DNA from: UBA9655 sp964597045
GTDB lineage: Bacteria; Pseudomonadota; Alphaproteobacteria; UBA9655
Length of the DNA stretch: 64,000 nt
Assembly: GCA_964597045.1 (NCBI GenBank)
Contig: CAZQWE010000008.1
Span: forward strand, 6,671 to 70,670
Reading direction: 5' to 3'
In this document: one piece after another, positions 7,123 through 14,896 of the stretch
How the letters are laid out: each line of letters begins with the position of its first letter
Position numbering within the stretch: the first letter of the stretch is position 1
Notes under the pieces: generated by a model
Told to the model about the DNA's origin: nothing
Seen by the model: only the letters and a program-made list of their open reading frames with translations
Database searches by the model: none
Made by a program: the position numbers and the translations under genes

Positions 7123-8664
7123 TCAAATGTCCCCAATCTCAATCACCTCTTGATGGGATAGAAAGTAATGTAAAGCGTAATTTAATTCACCCGCTGATTC
7201 CGCATAAATGGTAAAAAGAGGTTGTCCTTTTGTGAGCTCTGTTCCTATTGGGGTATGAAAGTCAACGCCTGCACCTGGGTTATCGGGTGCTCCTGCGAGT
7301 TTTGCGATACGAGCTAGGTGACTGTTATGAATCGACTTTACGACTCCCTTTTGGTTTGAAGTGATCACATGTTTAAAGCGTCCGAGGATAGGCTCTTTCA
7401 TGCCACCTTGGGCCTTGCAGATGGCTTCAAACTTCTTGTAAGCATCCCCAGAGTCGAGGATACGGTGTGCAATGATTTGACCGTCCCTTTCCCCTGAACA
7501 CATATCTATAATTTTCCCTGCCAGAAATAAGGCTCTTTCTTTTAAGTCTTGAGGTGCGTTTTCTTCCCGTCTGAGGACAGAAAGAACGTCCCTGGCCTCA
7601 AGCGCCGGGCCTATTCCTCTTCCAACTGGTTGCATCCCATCGGTTTTTACAACTTTAACTTTCAGACCCAAGGTTTCACCAACCTGATGAAACACGGCTT
7701 TTAAAGCTGTGGCTTCTTCTGTGGTGCGGATTTTGGCGGTGGGTCCGATGGGAATATCGATAAGTACATGGGTTGAACCGGCAGCCGCTTTTTTGGATAA
7801 AACGGAGGCGACGAGTTGACTTTTACTGTCCAGATCAAGTGCCCTCTCAACTTGGACAAGCACGTCATCAGCAGGACTGAGGTCAACCGAACCACCCCAG
7901 ACAATACATCCTCCTTCTTGACTAATTACCTTTTTCATTTCCTCAACGGATAAATTAACAGGGGCAATAACTTCCATCGTATCAGCCGTCCCTGAGGGTG
8001 AGGTAATAGCCCGAGAAGAAGTCTTAGGGATGGGGAGCCCGTAGGCTGCTATAATCGGCACAACAATCATCGTTGTACGGTTGCCTGGGAGTCCCCCCAC
8101 ACAGTGTTTGTCAACGATGGGATACTTTGTCCATTTAAGTTGTTGCCCTGTTTCAGCCATCGCTTCTGTTAAAGAGGAGGTTTCATCACTGCTTAAGTTG
8201 ACGCAAGCTGTTAAAAAGGAAGCGAGTTGAATGTCCGAGTACCTACCCTCAACCATATCATGGAGGATTGCTCTAAACTTTTCATGGGTAAAAGGCTTTC
8301 CAAAGAGCTTAGCCCGGACATCATTAAAGGATTCTAAAGGTTCGGCAAGGGTCACAACGACCTTATCGCCTTCCTTCAGGTCTAGTTTCTCCCAAGCACT
8401 GTCGGACAAGCCAAGATCCCCTGGCGTTAAGATAGGTGAGTGGATCACGAAAAGTCTGGCACTGATTGATTTCGATTCAGTTTTAATTACAATTCTGGAT
8501 TCAGACCGAAAGCCAGCTGATTTACAAAGTGAACATTTGCCGTGGGTTATAGCAACAAAGTGTCTTTGTGTATCTAGGTTTAATTTTATAGCATTCAGTG
8601 TGAGGGAGGAAATTGAAACGAGGGAAGATTTCTGGCTTTCTCCATTTCCATTCGTATTATTCAT
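7123..8664 (-). CDS. Thymidine phosphorylase family protein (AMP/NMP phosphorylase type)
   Basis: A 513-residue nucleoside or nucleotide phosphorylase. The length and the extra N-terminal domain (about 1-100) match the archaeal AMP-phosphorylase-like group rather than the 440-residue DeoA. The glycosyltransferase family 3 core shows DKHCVGGLPGNRTT (about 182-195, phosphate-binding) and TSSRAITSPSGTADTME (about 216-232). The C-terminal alpha/beta domain contains GAGVDFHTPIG. It would release ribose-1-phosphate or ribose-1,5-bisphosphate; DeoA-like activity on thymidine is the usual annotation but is not proven. Its ATG overlaps the upstream stop by one base (8664). Confidence 0.88.
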   Translation of the reverse strand: MNNTNGNGESQKSSLVSISSLTLNAIKLNLDTQRHFVAITHGKCSLCKSAGFRSESRIVIKTESKSISARLFVIHSPILTPGDLGLSDSAWEKLDLKEGDKVVVTLAEPLESFNDVRAKLFGKPFTHEKFRAILHDMVEGRYSDIQLASFLTACVNLSSDETSSLTEAMAETGQQLKWTKYPIVDKHCVGGLPGNRTTMIVVPIIAAYGLPIPKTSSRAITSPSGTADTMEVIAPVNLSVEEMKKVISQEGGCIVWGGSVDLSPADDVLVQVERALDLDSKSQLVASVLSKKAAAGSTHVLIDIPIGPTAKIRTTEEATALKAVFHQVGETLGLKVKVVKTDGMQPVGRGIGPALEARDVLSVLRREENAPQDLKERALFLAGKIIDMCSGERDGQIIAHRILDSGDAYKKFEAICKAQGGMKEPILGRFKHVITSNQKGVVKSIHNSHLARIAKLAGAPDNPGAGVDFHTPIGTELTKGQPLFTIYAESAGELNYALHYFLSHQEVIEIGDI

Positions 8665-10022
8665 TAATCCAACCTTACGGTTTCAAGATAACGGGGAACA
8701 TGACACTTCCACCCAAACTTATCCGTAATCTTTTGACTGAGGGCCTCAGCCTGTTCCCCTTCGCCATGGGTGAGGAACACCTTTTTAGGGGGGCGTGTAA
8801 AGTTCTCAAGCCATTTCAACGTTTCACTATAATCTGAATGAGCTGAGAGATTGTCTTGAAGGACAATTTCGGCCCGAACAGGATATTCCTCACCATGAAT
8901 TTTAATATGCTCAGCACCCCTCACCATGGCTTCTCCTCGAGTTCCAGCCGCTTGATATCCTTCAAAGAGGACCGTATTACGAGGATCGGTCACGAAGGTT
9001 TTTAGGTGGTGGACCACGCGTCCTCCTGATGCCATACCACTCGCTGTGATAATGATTTTAGGGGTAAAGTCATGGTCTAAGGCTTTGGACTCATCAGGTG
9101 TGTTAATGACCCTAGCTTCTTTAAACATGAGCTTACATTCAGGTGCGGACACACGATGTTCGGAAGCAAAGTCACAGTATAGGTCGGTGGCATCGACAGC
9201 CATAGGGCTATCAAGATACACAGGAATATCGGGAATTTTATTTTCCTTCTTTAACTGAGAGACAAGGTAAAGAACGGTTTGAGCACGACCTACAGCGAAG
9301 GCTGGGATGATGATGATGCCCCCTCGATGGGCTGTACGATTGATGACCTCAGCTAGTTCTATTTTGGGATCAACGGGAGTATGGAGACGGTCCCCGTAAG
9401 TTGATTCAAGGACGAGATAATCAATTTCTGTCACAACTTCTGGTGGCTTCATGAAGATGTCATGGGGCCGTCCTAGATCCCCTGTAAATAAAAGAGAGTT
9501 CTTTCCATCTGTTACTTTAATCATGGAAGCGCCCAATATATGTCCTGCATGGAGGAATTTAACCTTAAGTTCCTTACTTATATGGATTTCCTTGTGAAAG
9601 TCACAAGGATGAAAAGACTGTAGGCTTTCTTCCGCATCCTTGCGGGTGTAAAGAGGTAAGGCAGGTGTGTGAACGGAAATTCTATGTCTGTTGGCAAAGT
9701 TTGCATCTTCTTCTTGCAGGTATCCACTGTCGGGGAGGAGTATCTTGCAAAGTTCCTTTGTACCATAACTACAATATACTTGGCCTTCAAATCCTTGTTT
9801 GACGAGCACCGGAATAAAGCCACTATGGTCGATATGAGCATGAGTTAAGAGAACACTTTTGATGTCTCGAGGTTTAAAGGGAAGGTGATCCCAGTTTCTC
9901 AGTCGGAGTTTCTTTAAACCCTGAAACAACCCACAATCTACAAGAATTTTCTCTGAATCCGTCGTTAACAGATATTTTGAACCCGTTACAGTCTCGGTTG
10001 CACCAATAAATTGAATATCCAA
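8664..10022 (-). CDS. Beta-CASP MBL-fold RNA-processing exonuclease
   Basis: A 452-residue CPSF/Ysh1-like (COG1236) metallo-beta-lactamase with beta-CASP insert. Metal motif HAHIDHSG near residue 55, further His in LHAGHILGA, Asp in LFTGDLG, and the beta-CASP motifs IIPAFAVGR and ITASGMASGGR, ending with DNLSAHSDYSE and LTHGEGEQ. Members cleave or trim RNA. The longest frame begins inside a palindromic repeat at 10073, so I place the start at the TTG at 10020-10022, which has GGGAG six bases upstream and gives the family-typical MDIQFIGATETVTGS. It is coupled by one-base overlap to the phosphorylase, suggesting linked RNA and nucleotide salvage; that link is inference. Confidence 0.88.
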   Translation of the reverse strand: MDIQFIGATETVTGSKYLLTTDSEKILVDCGLFQGLKKLRLRNWDHLPFKPRDIKSVLLTHAHIDHSGFIPVLVKQGFEGQVYCSYGTKELCKILLPDSGYLQEEDANFANRHRISVHTPALPLYTRKDAEESLQSFHPCDFHKEIHISKELKVKFLHAGHILGASMIKVTDGKNSLLFTGDLGRPHDIFMKPPEVVTEIDYLVLESTYGDRLHTPVDPKIELAEVINRTAHRGGIIIIPAFAVGRAQTVLYLVSQLKKENKIPDIPVYLDSPMAVDATDLYCDFASEHRVSAPECKLMFKEARVINTPDESKALDHDFTPKIIITASGMASGGRVVHHLKTFVTDPRNTVLFEGYQAAGTRGEAMVRGAEHIKIHGEEYPVRAEIVLQDNLSAHSDYSETLKWLENFTRPPKKVFLTHGEGEQAEALSQKITDKFGWKCHVPRYLETVRLD

Positions 10023-10064
10023 TACATTCTCCCTGTAGTTTAGCAAGGCTAACCAGCAACCCAC

Positions 10065-10097
10065 GGGCGTCATCCCCGCATTCGCGAGGATGACGCC
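10065..10097. repeat. GGCGTCATCC palindrome, short copy
   Basis: Inverted arms GGCGTCATCC (10066-10075) and GGATGACGCC (10088-10097) with a 12-base centre. Longer relatives are at 24628-24787 and 50347-50466, and a single arm occurs near 26655. It lies just upstream of the beta-CASP gene and creates a false N-terminal extension of it. Confidence 0.85.
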
Positions 10098-10208
10098 AAT
10101 TGGTTTTTAGTGGCGCCTACTCGTCGAGCTTATCACAAACAAAACATCTTGCCTATTGCCTCCATACCATGAGATTATTCGAAGTGAGTATTAATATTGG
10201 AGTTTGTA

Positions 10209-11159
10209 ATGAAGATTATTGTTTTTATATCAATGACTTGTGTTTCCTTATTTGTTTCATCTTCTCTTCAATCGGTGAACATTAATGGTGAGGATCTTGA
10301 TCCTATAAAAAAGCCGCTTATTCGGCTTGAAAATAAAACACCCAAAACCCACATGGCTTTAAAAGTGACCTCGGTGAAAGATACGGATCAGGTCAAGGCA
10401 GAATGGTTGCCATTTGTGGGGATCGATAAATTTGGTACAGATGAGGTCAAGGTTCCTGAAGCTCCAAAAGGAGTGATGATACCCGGTATTGAAGAGGACA
10501 TCTTTCCTGGCAGTGAAGAGGAAGAGAAATTTACTTTATTTTCACTGGAGGAGGAAAATGAAGGTCAAAATGTAAAAAGGGGTCAAAAGGAGAAAAAAGG
10601 GTATTCCTGTTATCCCATTTGCAAAATGGATGCGAATTCCATCCTGGATGGGAAAGGCGAAGAGATTGAATTTGAGCCTGAATCTCTTTGTTTTCAATCC
10701 CAATGTATAAGTAATGTACGCCGTAAACAGCCGATCACATTTAAATTTAAGGCCCCTTTTTCTATGACGGAAATGAGAGTTTTTCCTCATAATGCAGATA
10801 TGTACGTTGTCTTACATGGCTATATGGCCGTCATTGATGGTCTTCCAGACTTCAACATTCAAGTCTTTAATGCATCGAGTGTTGAGTTTGTGACAAAACT
10901 GACCAAAAGAAAAGATAGTCTTGATGAGGGAGATCTGACTCAAATAAATGTTGCTGAAGCGTTAAAGGGGATGTCATCTGAATCCCCTATCGATGAGCTA
11001 CTGGGAACTTCCCTTGATCCAGTTCCAGGATCGAGTGGCTACAGAAATACATACGTGCCTCGAAATGGAGCAAAAGGGTTGAGCGATTTACTCAGAGAAC
11101 GTTCCAGAAGTGCTCCCCAAGTGAAAGAAAAAGGGATTATGGATGATAAGAAGAAGTAA
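10209..11159 (+). CDS. Secreted acidic protein of unknown function
   Basis: A 316-residue protein with a signal peptide (MKIIVFISMTCVSLFVSSS). The ATG at 10209 has GGAG seven bases upstream; the earlier TTG at 10197 is ignored. After the signal the protein is charged and low in complexity, with acidic runs (PGSEEEEKF, LEEENEG) at about 95-120, a CYPICK cysteine pair near 140, a more globular stretch (about 175-230, containing MRVFPHNADMYVVLHGYMAV) and a basic tail rich in Arg, Ser and Lys. No family was recognised. It is flanked by palindromic repeats on its 3' side and stands alone. Confidence 0.7.
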   Translation: MKIIVFISMTCVSLFVSSSLQSVNINGEDLDPIKKPLIRLENKTPKTHMALKVTSVKDTDQVKAEWLPFVGIDKFGTDEVKVPEAPKGVMIPGIEEDIFPGSEEEEKFTLFSLEEENEGQNVKRGQKEKKGYSCYPICKMDANSILDGKGEEIEFEPESLCFQSQCISNVRRKQPITFKFKAPFSMTEMRVFPHNADMYVVLHGYMAVIDGLPDFNIQVFNASSVEFVTKLTKRKDSLDEGDLTQINVAEALKGMSSESPIDELLGTSLDPVPGSSGYRNTYVPRNGAKGLSDLLRERSRSAPQVKEKGIMDDKKK

Positions 11160-11188
11160 GGTTTGTTGCTTCGCGTAAGGACGATATC

Positions 11189-11270
11189 AAAAAAAAGGTC
11201 CAGCATTAGTACTGACAATACTGACAGATTGGCGAATGTGTCAGTGTTGTCAGTGTGAAACGGAGACCTA
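11189..11270. repeat. GGTCC palindrome family, diverged full copy
   Basis: Imperfect palindrome 30 bases after the secreted-protein stop: A tract, GGTCC, CTGACAATACTGACA, a short centre, then TGTCAGTGTTGTCAG and GGAGACC. It retains the stem of the tandem CTGACA core but has lost the plus-strand T tract. The sequence between this and the next copy (11271-11453) is AT-rich with no convincing gene. Confidence 0.8.
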
Positions 11271-11453
11271 AAATTTCATCATTTATTTTATTATTTTTAA
11301 GGAAATCCAGGAAATGAAAGGAAAAAAGTGAAATCGCCATCCAAATGACAGTTTTTTGAATTTGACAGATTTTGGATATTTTATAGTATAATATATATAT
11401 GGATAGGGGGGGGTATTATTTTTTATTATGGAATCTCTTCAGGGAAAAAAATC

Positions 11454-11541
11454 AAAAAAAAGGTCCACCATTTGTACTGACAACACTGACACATTCGCCA
11501 ATCTGTCAGTATTGTCAGTGTGAAAGGGGGACCTTTTTTTT
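11454..11541. repeat. GGTCC palindrome family, full copy / bidirectional terminator
   Basis: The best full copy: eight A, GGTCC, ACTGACAACACTGACA, a centre near CGCC, then TGTCAGTATTGTCAGT, GGGGGACC and eight T. The long stem with T tracts on both strands fits a bidirectional rho-independent terminator. It lies 33 bases past the stop of the COQ9-like gene on the minus strand and downstream of the plus-strand secreted-protein gene. Confidence 0.85.
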
Positions 11542-11573
11542 GAAATTCATTATGTGTCCAAAAGTAACTTTAT

Positions 11574-12128
11574 TCACACAAACTTTAAATAACTTGCAGC
11601 TCTTTCTAACTTCGAAAGACCCTTATCCAAAGCAACCATAGTTTTACTCAGGTCAAGGGTATCGTCTTCAAGCCAAGTCCTGAGGGTGTAAAGATAAAGG
11701 GTTGCGAGTCCTTGGATACGCATGAGTCCTGTGAGTCCCCGGTTGTTAATCCCTGCTGCTTCAAGCATCCATGCCATGGATGAATATCCGTGTGCAATAA
11801 TAGCAGGCGTATCTTCTGGGGTCATCAGCCAATCCCGCCAAAACTTTCCTATAACGGTTTTATAGGGTTCTGCTGCATCAAAGCGAGCCATGAGGATTTC
11901 AAAGAGAACGTCCTTACGACTCATCTCCTTGTTTATTTCGAGATTTTTAAGAACCTCTTGATCAATCCGCTTAAAAAGTTGAACGATGACATCGGAATGA
12001 CAGGTAAATTGAGCATGGAATTTATCCAAAGGAATACCGGACTCTTCTGAAGCTTTTGCAAACGTAAAAGATTTCCATCCCTCTTTTTCAATGAGAGTGA
12101 TACATGCTTTGAGGACTTTATCCTTCAT
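11574..12128 (-). CDS. COQ9 family protein (ubiquinone biosynthesis)
   Basis: A 184-residue COQ9-type protein. The N-terminal part (about 1-55) has a TetR-like helical fold without clear DNA-contact signature (KVLKACITLIEKEGWKSFTF); the C-terminal part has the COQ9 core IGKFWRDWLMTPEDTPAI and the aromatic-rich LATLYLYTLRTWLEDD. COQ9 binds lipids and assists the Coq7 hydroxylation step in quinone synthesis. Its ATG overlaps the proC stop by four bases (12125-12128), so ybjN-proC-coq9 is one coupled operon ending at the palindromic terminator at 11454-11541. Confidence 0.85.
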   Translation of the reverse strand: MKDKVLKACITLIEKEGWKSFTFAKASEESGIPLDKFHAQFTCHSDVIVQLFKRIDQEVLKNLEINKEMSRKDVLFEILMARFDAAEPYKTVIGKFWRDWLMTPEDTPAIIAHGYSSMAWMLEAAGINNRGLTGLMRIQGLATLYLYTLRTWLEDDTLDLSKTMVALDKGLSKLERAASYLKFV

Positions 12129-12925
12129 TTCCCTAACTCCCGAGCCCTGTTAAATGCCGCTTTCACAGCCTCTTCCATTGTTTGTATTATTCCTTGATTT
12201 GTCAATATTTCAAGAGCGGCAGCTGTGGTGCCTTTGGGGCTTGTGACTTGAGCCCTGAGAGCTTCAGGGGGAGTCTTGGACTCAAGGGCATATAGGGACG
12301 CACCACAAAAGGTATGAAGGGCAAGAGACGTGGATGTTTCTTTGTCAAACCCCAAAGAAAGGGCTGCTTTCGTTAATGCTTCTATCATATAAAAAACGTA
12401 AGCAGGTCCTGATCCGGTGACGGCTGTAATCTTATCAATATCTTCGTCAGAGGAAAGCCAAGTACAGTAACCCAAACCATTAAAACATAACTCAGCCAAC
12501 TTCTTTTGATCGTCGTTGACCTTTTGATTTGCCAGCAGTCCTATAACACCCTGATGAATCCGGATAGGGGTATTGGGCATGGCTCGGATAAGGCCTTGAT
12601 AAGGAAAATAGTTTTCATAAAAAGAAAGAGTTTTTCCTGAGGCAACGGTGAGGATAAGGGAGTCATAATGAGTGTAGGAGGGGAGAGCATCCTCCATCTG
12701 ATAAGGCTTGAGTGCAAAAAGGATGCAGTCGGGAGATTCAGTCATATCCTCAGGCTTTGAAAACCAGGCTACGCGGGTGTCATGTAAGAATGGGTCAACA
12801 TGTTCCTTGTGGGGGGTAATGACAGAGAAAGAGGAAAAACGATCTGTGCCTCGTTGGGTTAGCCAGCCTTCAAGAAGGGCAGAACCTATAGCGCCGCATC
12901 CAACAAGGGCAAGGGTGAGCGCCAT
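12125..12925 (-). CDS. proC: Pyrroline-5-carboxylate reductase
   Basis: A 266-residue NAD(P)H-dependent reductase catalysing the last step of proline synthesis. Rossmann motif VGCGAIGSALLEGWL at residues 7-21, the RAMPNTPIRIHQGV segment near 115, and the family signature TAVTGSGPAYVFYMIEAL (about 165-183) are all present. Length matches the family. It overlaps ybjN by one base and coq9 by four, so it is translated from the middle of a coupled operon. Confidence 0.95.
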   Translation of the reverse strand: MALTLALVGCGAIGSALLEGWLTQRGTDRFSSFSVITPHKEHVDPFLHDTRVAWFSKPEDMTESPDCILFALKPYQMEDALPSYTHYDSLILTVASGKTLSFYENYFPYQGLIRAMPNTPIRIHQGVIGLLANQKVNDDQKKLAELCFNGLGYCTWLSSDEDIDKITAVTGSGPAYVFYMIEALTKAALSLGFDKETSTSLALHTFCGASLYALESKTPPEALRAQVTSPKGTTAAALEILTNQGIIQTMEEAVKAAFNRARELGK

Positions 12926-13425
12926 TAAGCTTCCCCGTGTGTATCCAACATAGCCGCCATCATAGCTTCCTCAGGTGTCTTTCCACCCCAAAGGACAAAC
13001 TGTAAGGCTGGATAGAGACGGTCACATTCCGTAATGGCAGCTGTGACAATGTCTTCAATCTGTTCAAGAGTAGCACTTGTGCTCCCTTTAAGAACAAGGT
13101 TATACCGAAAGGCAGGGATTTGGTAATCAGGCGTGATCTCAAAATGTCCTAGCCAAAGGCGTGGATTAAAGGCTGCCAGTAAGATAGTGACGGGGCTTAA
13201 TTTTTCGCTGGGTATTTTAACATCAATGAGACTGCTAAGCATGAGCGAGCCTAAGTCTTGTCTCCACATAGCAAATAGGCGATAATTACACCACCGACCT
13301 TCGATCTCCGCGGAAATTTCATGTTCAGAGTCTCGTTCATAATTCCAATCATAGTCATGAAAAACTTCTTCTAAAAGACAAAGTGGAGATAGGGGTGACT
13401 TTGTCTCAAGTGTTAAGGATTGCAT
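12925..13425 (-). CDS. YbjN domain-containing protein
   Basis: A 166-residue cytoplasmic protein of the alphaproteobacterial YbjN group (a tandem helix-strand fold related to type III chaperone-like domains). Supporting sequence: LCLLEEVFHDYDWNYER near the start, the central RWCNYRLFAMWRQDLGSL, NPRLWLGHFEI, and the alanine/leucine-rich tail. In Alphaproteobacteria it is commonly directly upstream of proC, as here (one-base overlap). Its biochemical function is unknown; overexpression phenotypes in E. coli relate to stress and motility. Confidence 0.85.
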   Translation of the reverse strand: MQSLTLETKSPLSPLCLLEEVFHDYDWNYERDSEHEISAEIEGRWCNYRLFAMWRQDLGSLMLSSLIDVKIPSEKLSPVTILLAAFNPRLWLGHFEITPDYQIPAFRYNLVLKGSTSATLEQIEDIVTAAITECDRLYPALQFVLWGGKTPEEAMMAAMLDTHGEA

Positions 13426-13515
13426 AATTATTCTTTCTGCAGTTTAAATTTCCACACCATAACGCCCTTGAGCAGAAATTGCACTGGTTTTATGGATCAT
13501 GCGGAGATCGCGCAG

Positions 13516-13551
13516 TATTATGCAATAAAATGAAAAAAATATTGCACAATA
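13516..13551. promoter_or_regulatory. Paired near-palindromes at the fic start region
   Basis: TATTATGCAATA (13516-13527) and TATTGCACAATA (13540-13551) are related 12-base near-palindromes spaced 24 bases start to start, surrounding the ATG at 13530 and preceding the ATG at 13557. The Fic protein ends in a winged-helix-like domain, so these could be autoregulatory operators; that is inference from arrangement only. Confidence 0.4.
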
Positions 13552-14687
13552 AACCTATGAATCTTTCATTTGACTTAACGAGTGATCTTATTGAATCCCT
13601 GCAAAATCTTGGGAATACTTACTCAAATGCGTATACACTGCTAAAAAATCTAAGTACTGATGAATTAGAGGCCCTTCATAAATATGCTCGCGTAAGTATG
13701 GTCGGTGCTTCAACACGTTTAGAAAATGCACAGCTCACGGATTCTGAAATAAATTGGTTAGATACGCTTCTTTCTGAGGATGGAAAGGTTACGGCTTTTG
13801 ATCAAAAGCGAGAGCTCATTGAAAATAAGTTTTCTAAGGACAGAGAGAGAATTATAGAAGAAGTGGCAGGGTGTCGAGCTATGCTCCTCTTAATTTATGA
13901 GTCACCGCAAGATTTTTTACCTTTAAAGGAAAGTGATCTTAGAGGTCTTCATTTTGAACTTATGGCTCCTTATAGAGAAGCTATACGATATGCTGGAAAA
14001 TATAAAACACAGACGAATTCAGTCATTGAAAGAAATAATCAAACAGGTGAGACGAGAGTTGTCTTTCAAACAGCAGATGCAGGGCCAATAACGAGTACTG
14101 CAATGCATGATTTGGTAGAATGGTATAATAATGTATATCCCTCGTCTCCATGGCCTGTAGCGGTTGCGTGTGAATTGGTCTGCAGGTTCCTCGCTATACA
14201 TCCGTTTCAAGATGGAAATGGAAGGCTCGGTAGAGGACTTTTTTTAATGAGTCTATTACAATCAAGATCCGAAACCATCTCTTATGTAAGTCGCTTTATA
14301 GCTATAGATAGATATATAGAAAAGCATAAAGAAGAGTATTACCTTGTATTGAACCGTTGTTCTGAAGGAAAGTTTAAGATGGATTCTCATAAGTATAAAA
14401 TTCATTATTTTCTAAAATTTATGGTTAAAGTCTTGGGAGAAGCCCTTGAAGGGATAAATATTTCACGAACAAAGTTTTTGGCTGAAAGGAAGTTGTCAGA
14501 GGCGGCTTTAAAGGTATTGCTGTGTTTTCGAGAGTTTCCTGAAGTTCGTTTGAATACCTCAAAAATTTCAGAAGAAGCGGGTTTACCAAGAAGGACAGTT
14601 GTTTATGCCCTAAATACACTGAGGGACGCCGGTTTGATTCAGCGGTATGGGCAAGGAGCTGGGACGAGATATCAATTGACCTTTTAA
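13530..14687 (+). CDS. Fic family AMPylase with N-terminal inhibitory motif and C-terminal winged helix
   Basis: A Fic-domain protein (about 385 residues from the ATG at 13530; 13479 and 13557 are also possible, none with a good ribosome site). The full catalytic motif HPFQDGNGRLGR starts at residue 224, so AMP transfer from ATP to a target hydroxyl is expected. The motif STRLEN (about residue 68) fits the S/T-x-x-x-E-G/N inhibitory helix lying N-terminal to the core. The C terminus (about 315-385, with ISEEAGLPRRTVVYALNTL) is a winged-helix-like domain as in COG3177 proteins. No antitoxin-like partner is adjacent. A half palindrome follows the stop directly and probably terminates the transcript. 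Confidence 0.9.
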   Translation: MKKILHNKPMNLSFDLTSDLIESLQNLGNTYSNAYTLLKNLSTDELEALHKYARVSMVGASTRLENAQLTDSEINWLDTLLSEDGKVTAFDQKRELIENKFSKDRERIIEEVAGCRAMLLLIYESPQDFLPLKESDLRGLHFELMAPYREAIRYAGKYKTQTNSVIERNNQTGETRVVFQTADAGPITSTAMHDLVEWYNNVYPSSPWPVAVACELVCRFLAIHPFQDGNGRLGRGLFLMSLLQSRSETISYVSRFIAIDRYIEKHKEEYYLVLNRCSEGKFKMDSHKYKIHYFLKFMVKVLGEALEGINISRTKFLAERKLSEAALKVLLCFREFPEVRLNTSKISEEAGLPRRTVVYALNTLRDAGLIQRYGQGAGTRYQLTF

Positions 14688-14693
14688 TTATTG

Positions 14694-14735
14694 AATCTGT
14701 CAGTGTTGTCAGTGTGAAAGGGGGACCTTTTTTTT
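14694..14735 (+). terminator. GGTCC palindrome family, right half copy / fic terminator
   Basis: Seven bases after the fic stop: AATCTGTCAGTGTTGTCAGT, then GGGGGACC followed by eight T. This is the right half of the repeat family, oriented so that the T tract lies 3' of fic. Because only one arm is present it cannot form the full stem, so its terminator strength is uncertain. Confidence 0.6.
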
Positions 14736-14896
14736 GTAACTTCACCTTTGAGGCGCAGTAGGTGAAGACTTGGGCAAAGTCAATTCTCAATAATGAAGGG
14801 GGAAATTTTCCGCTTGCATATCACATGCAACCTCGTTAAACGTTAAGGGCGGTGTAAATACCACATAGTATAACATTTAACATCGCGAGTCTGTAC

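Noticed and set aside
11399..11641. 80-residue plus-strand ORF between repeats
   Set aside because: Translates the GGTCC palindrome and overlaps the COQ9 gene; composition is repeat-derived.
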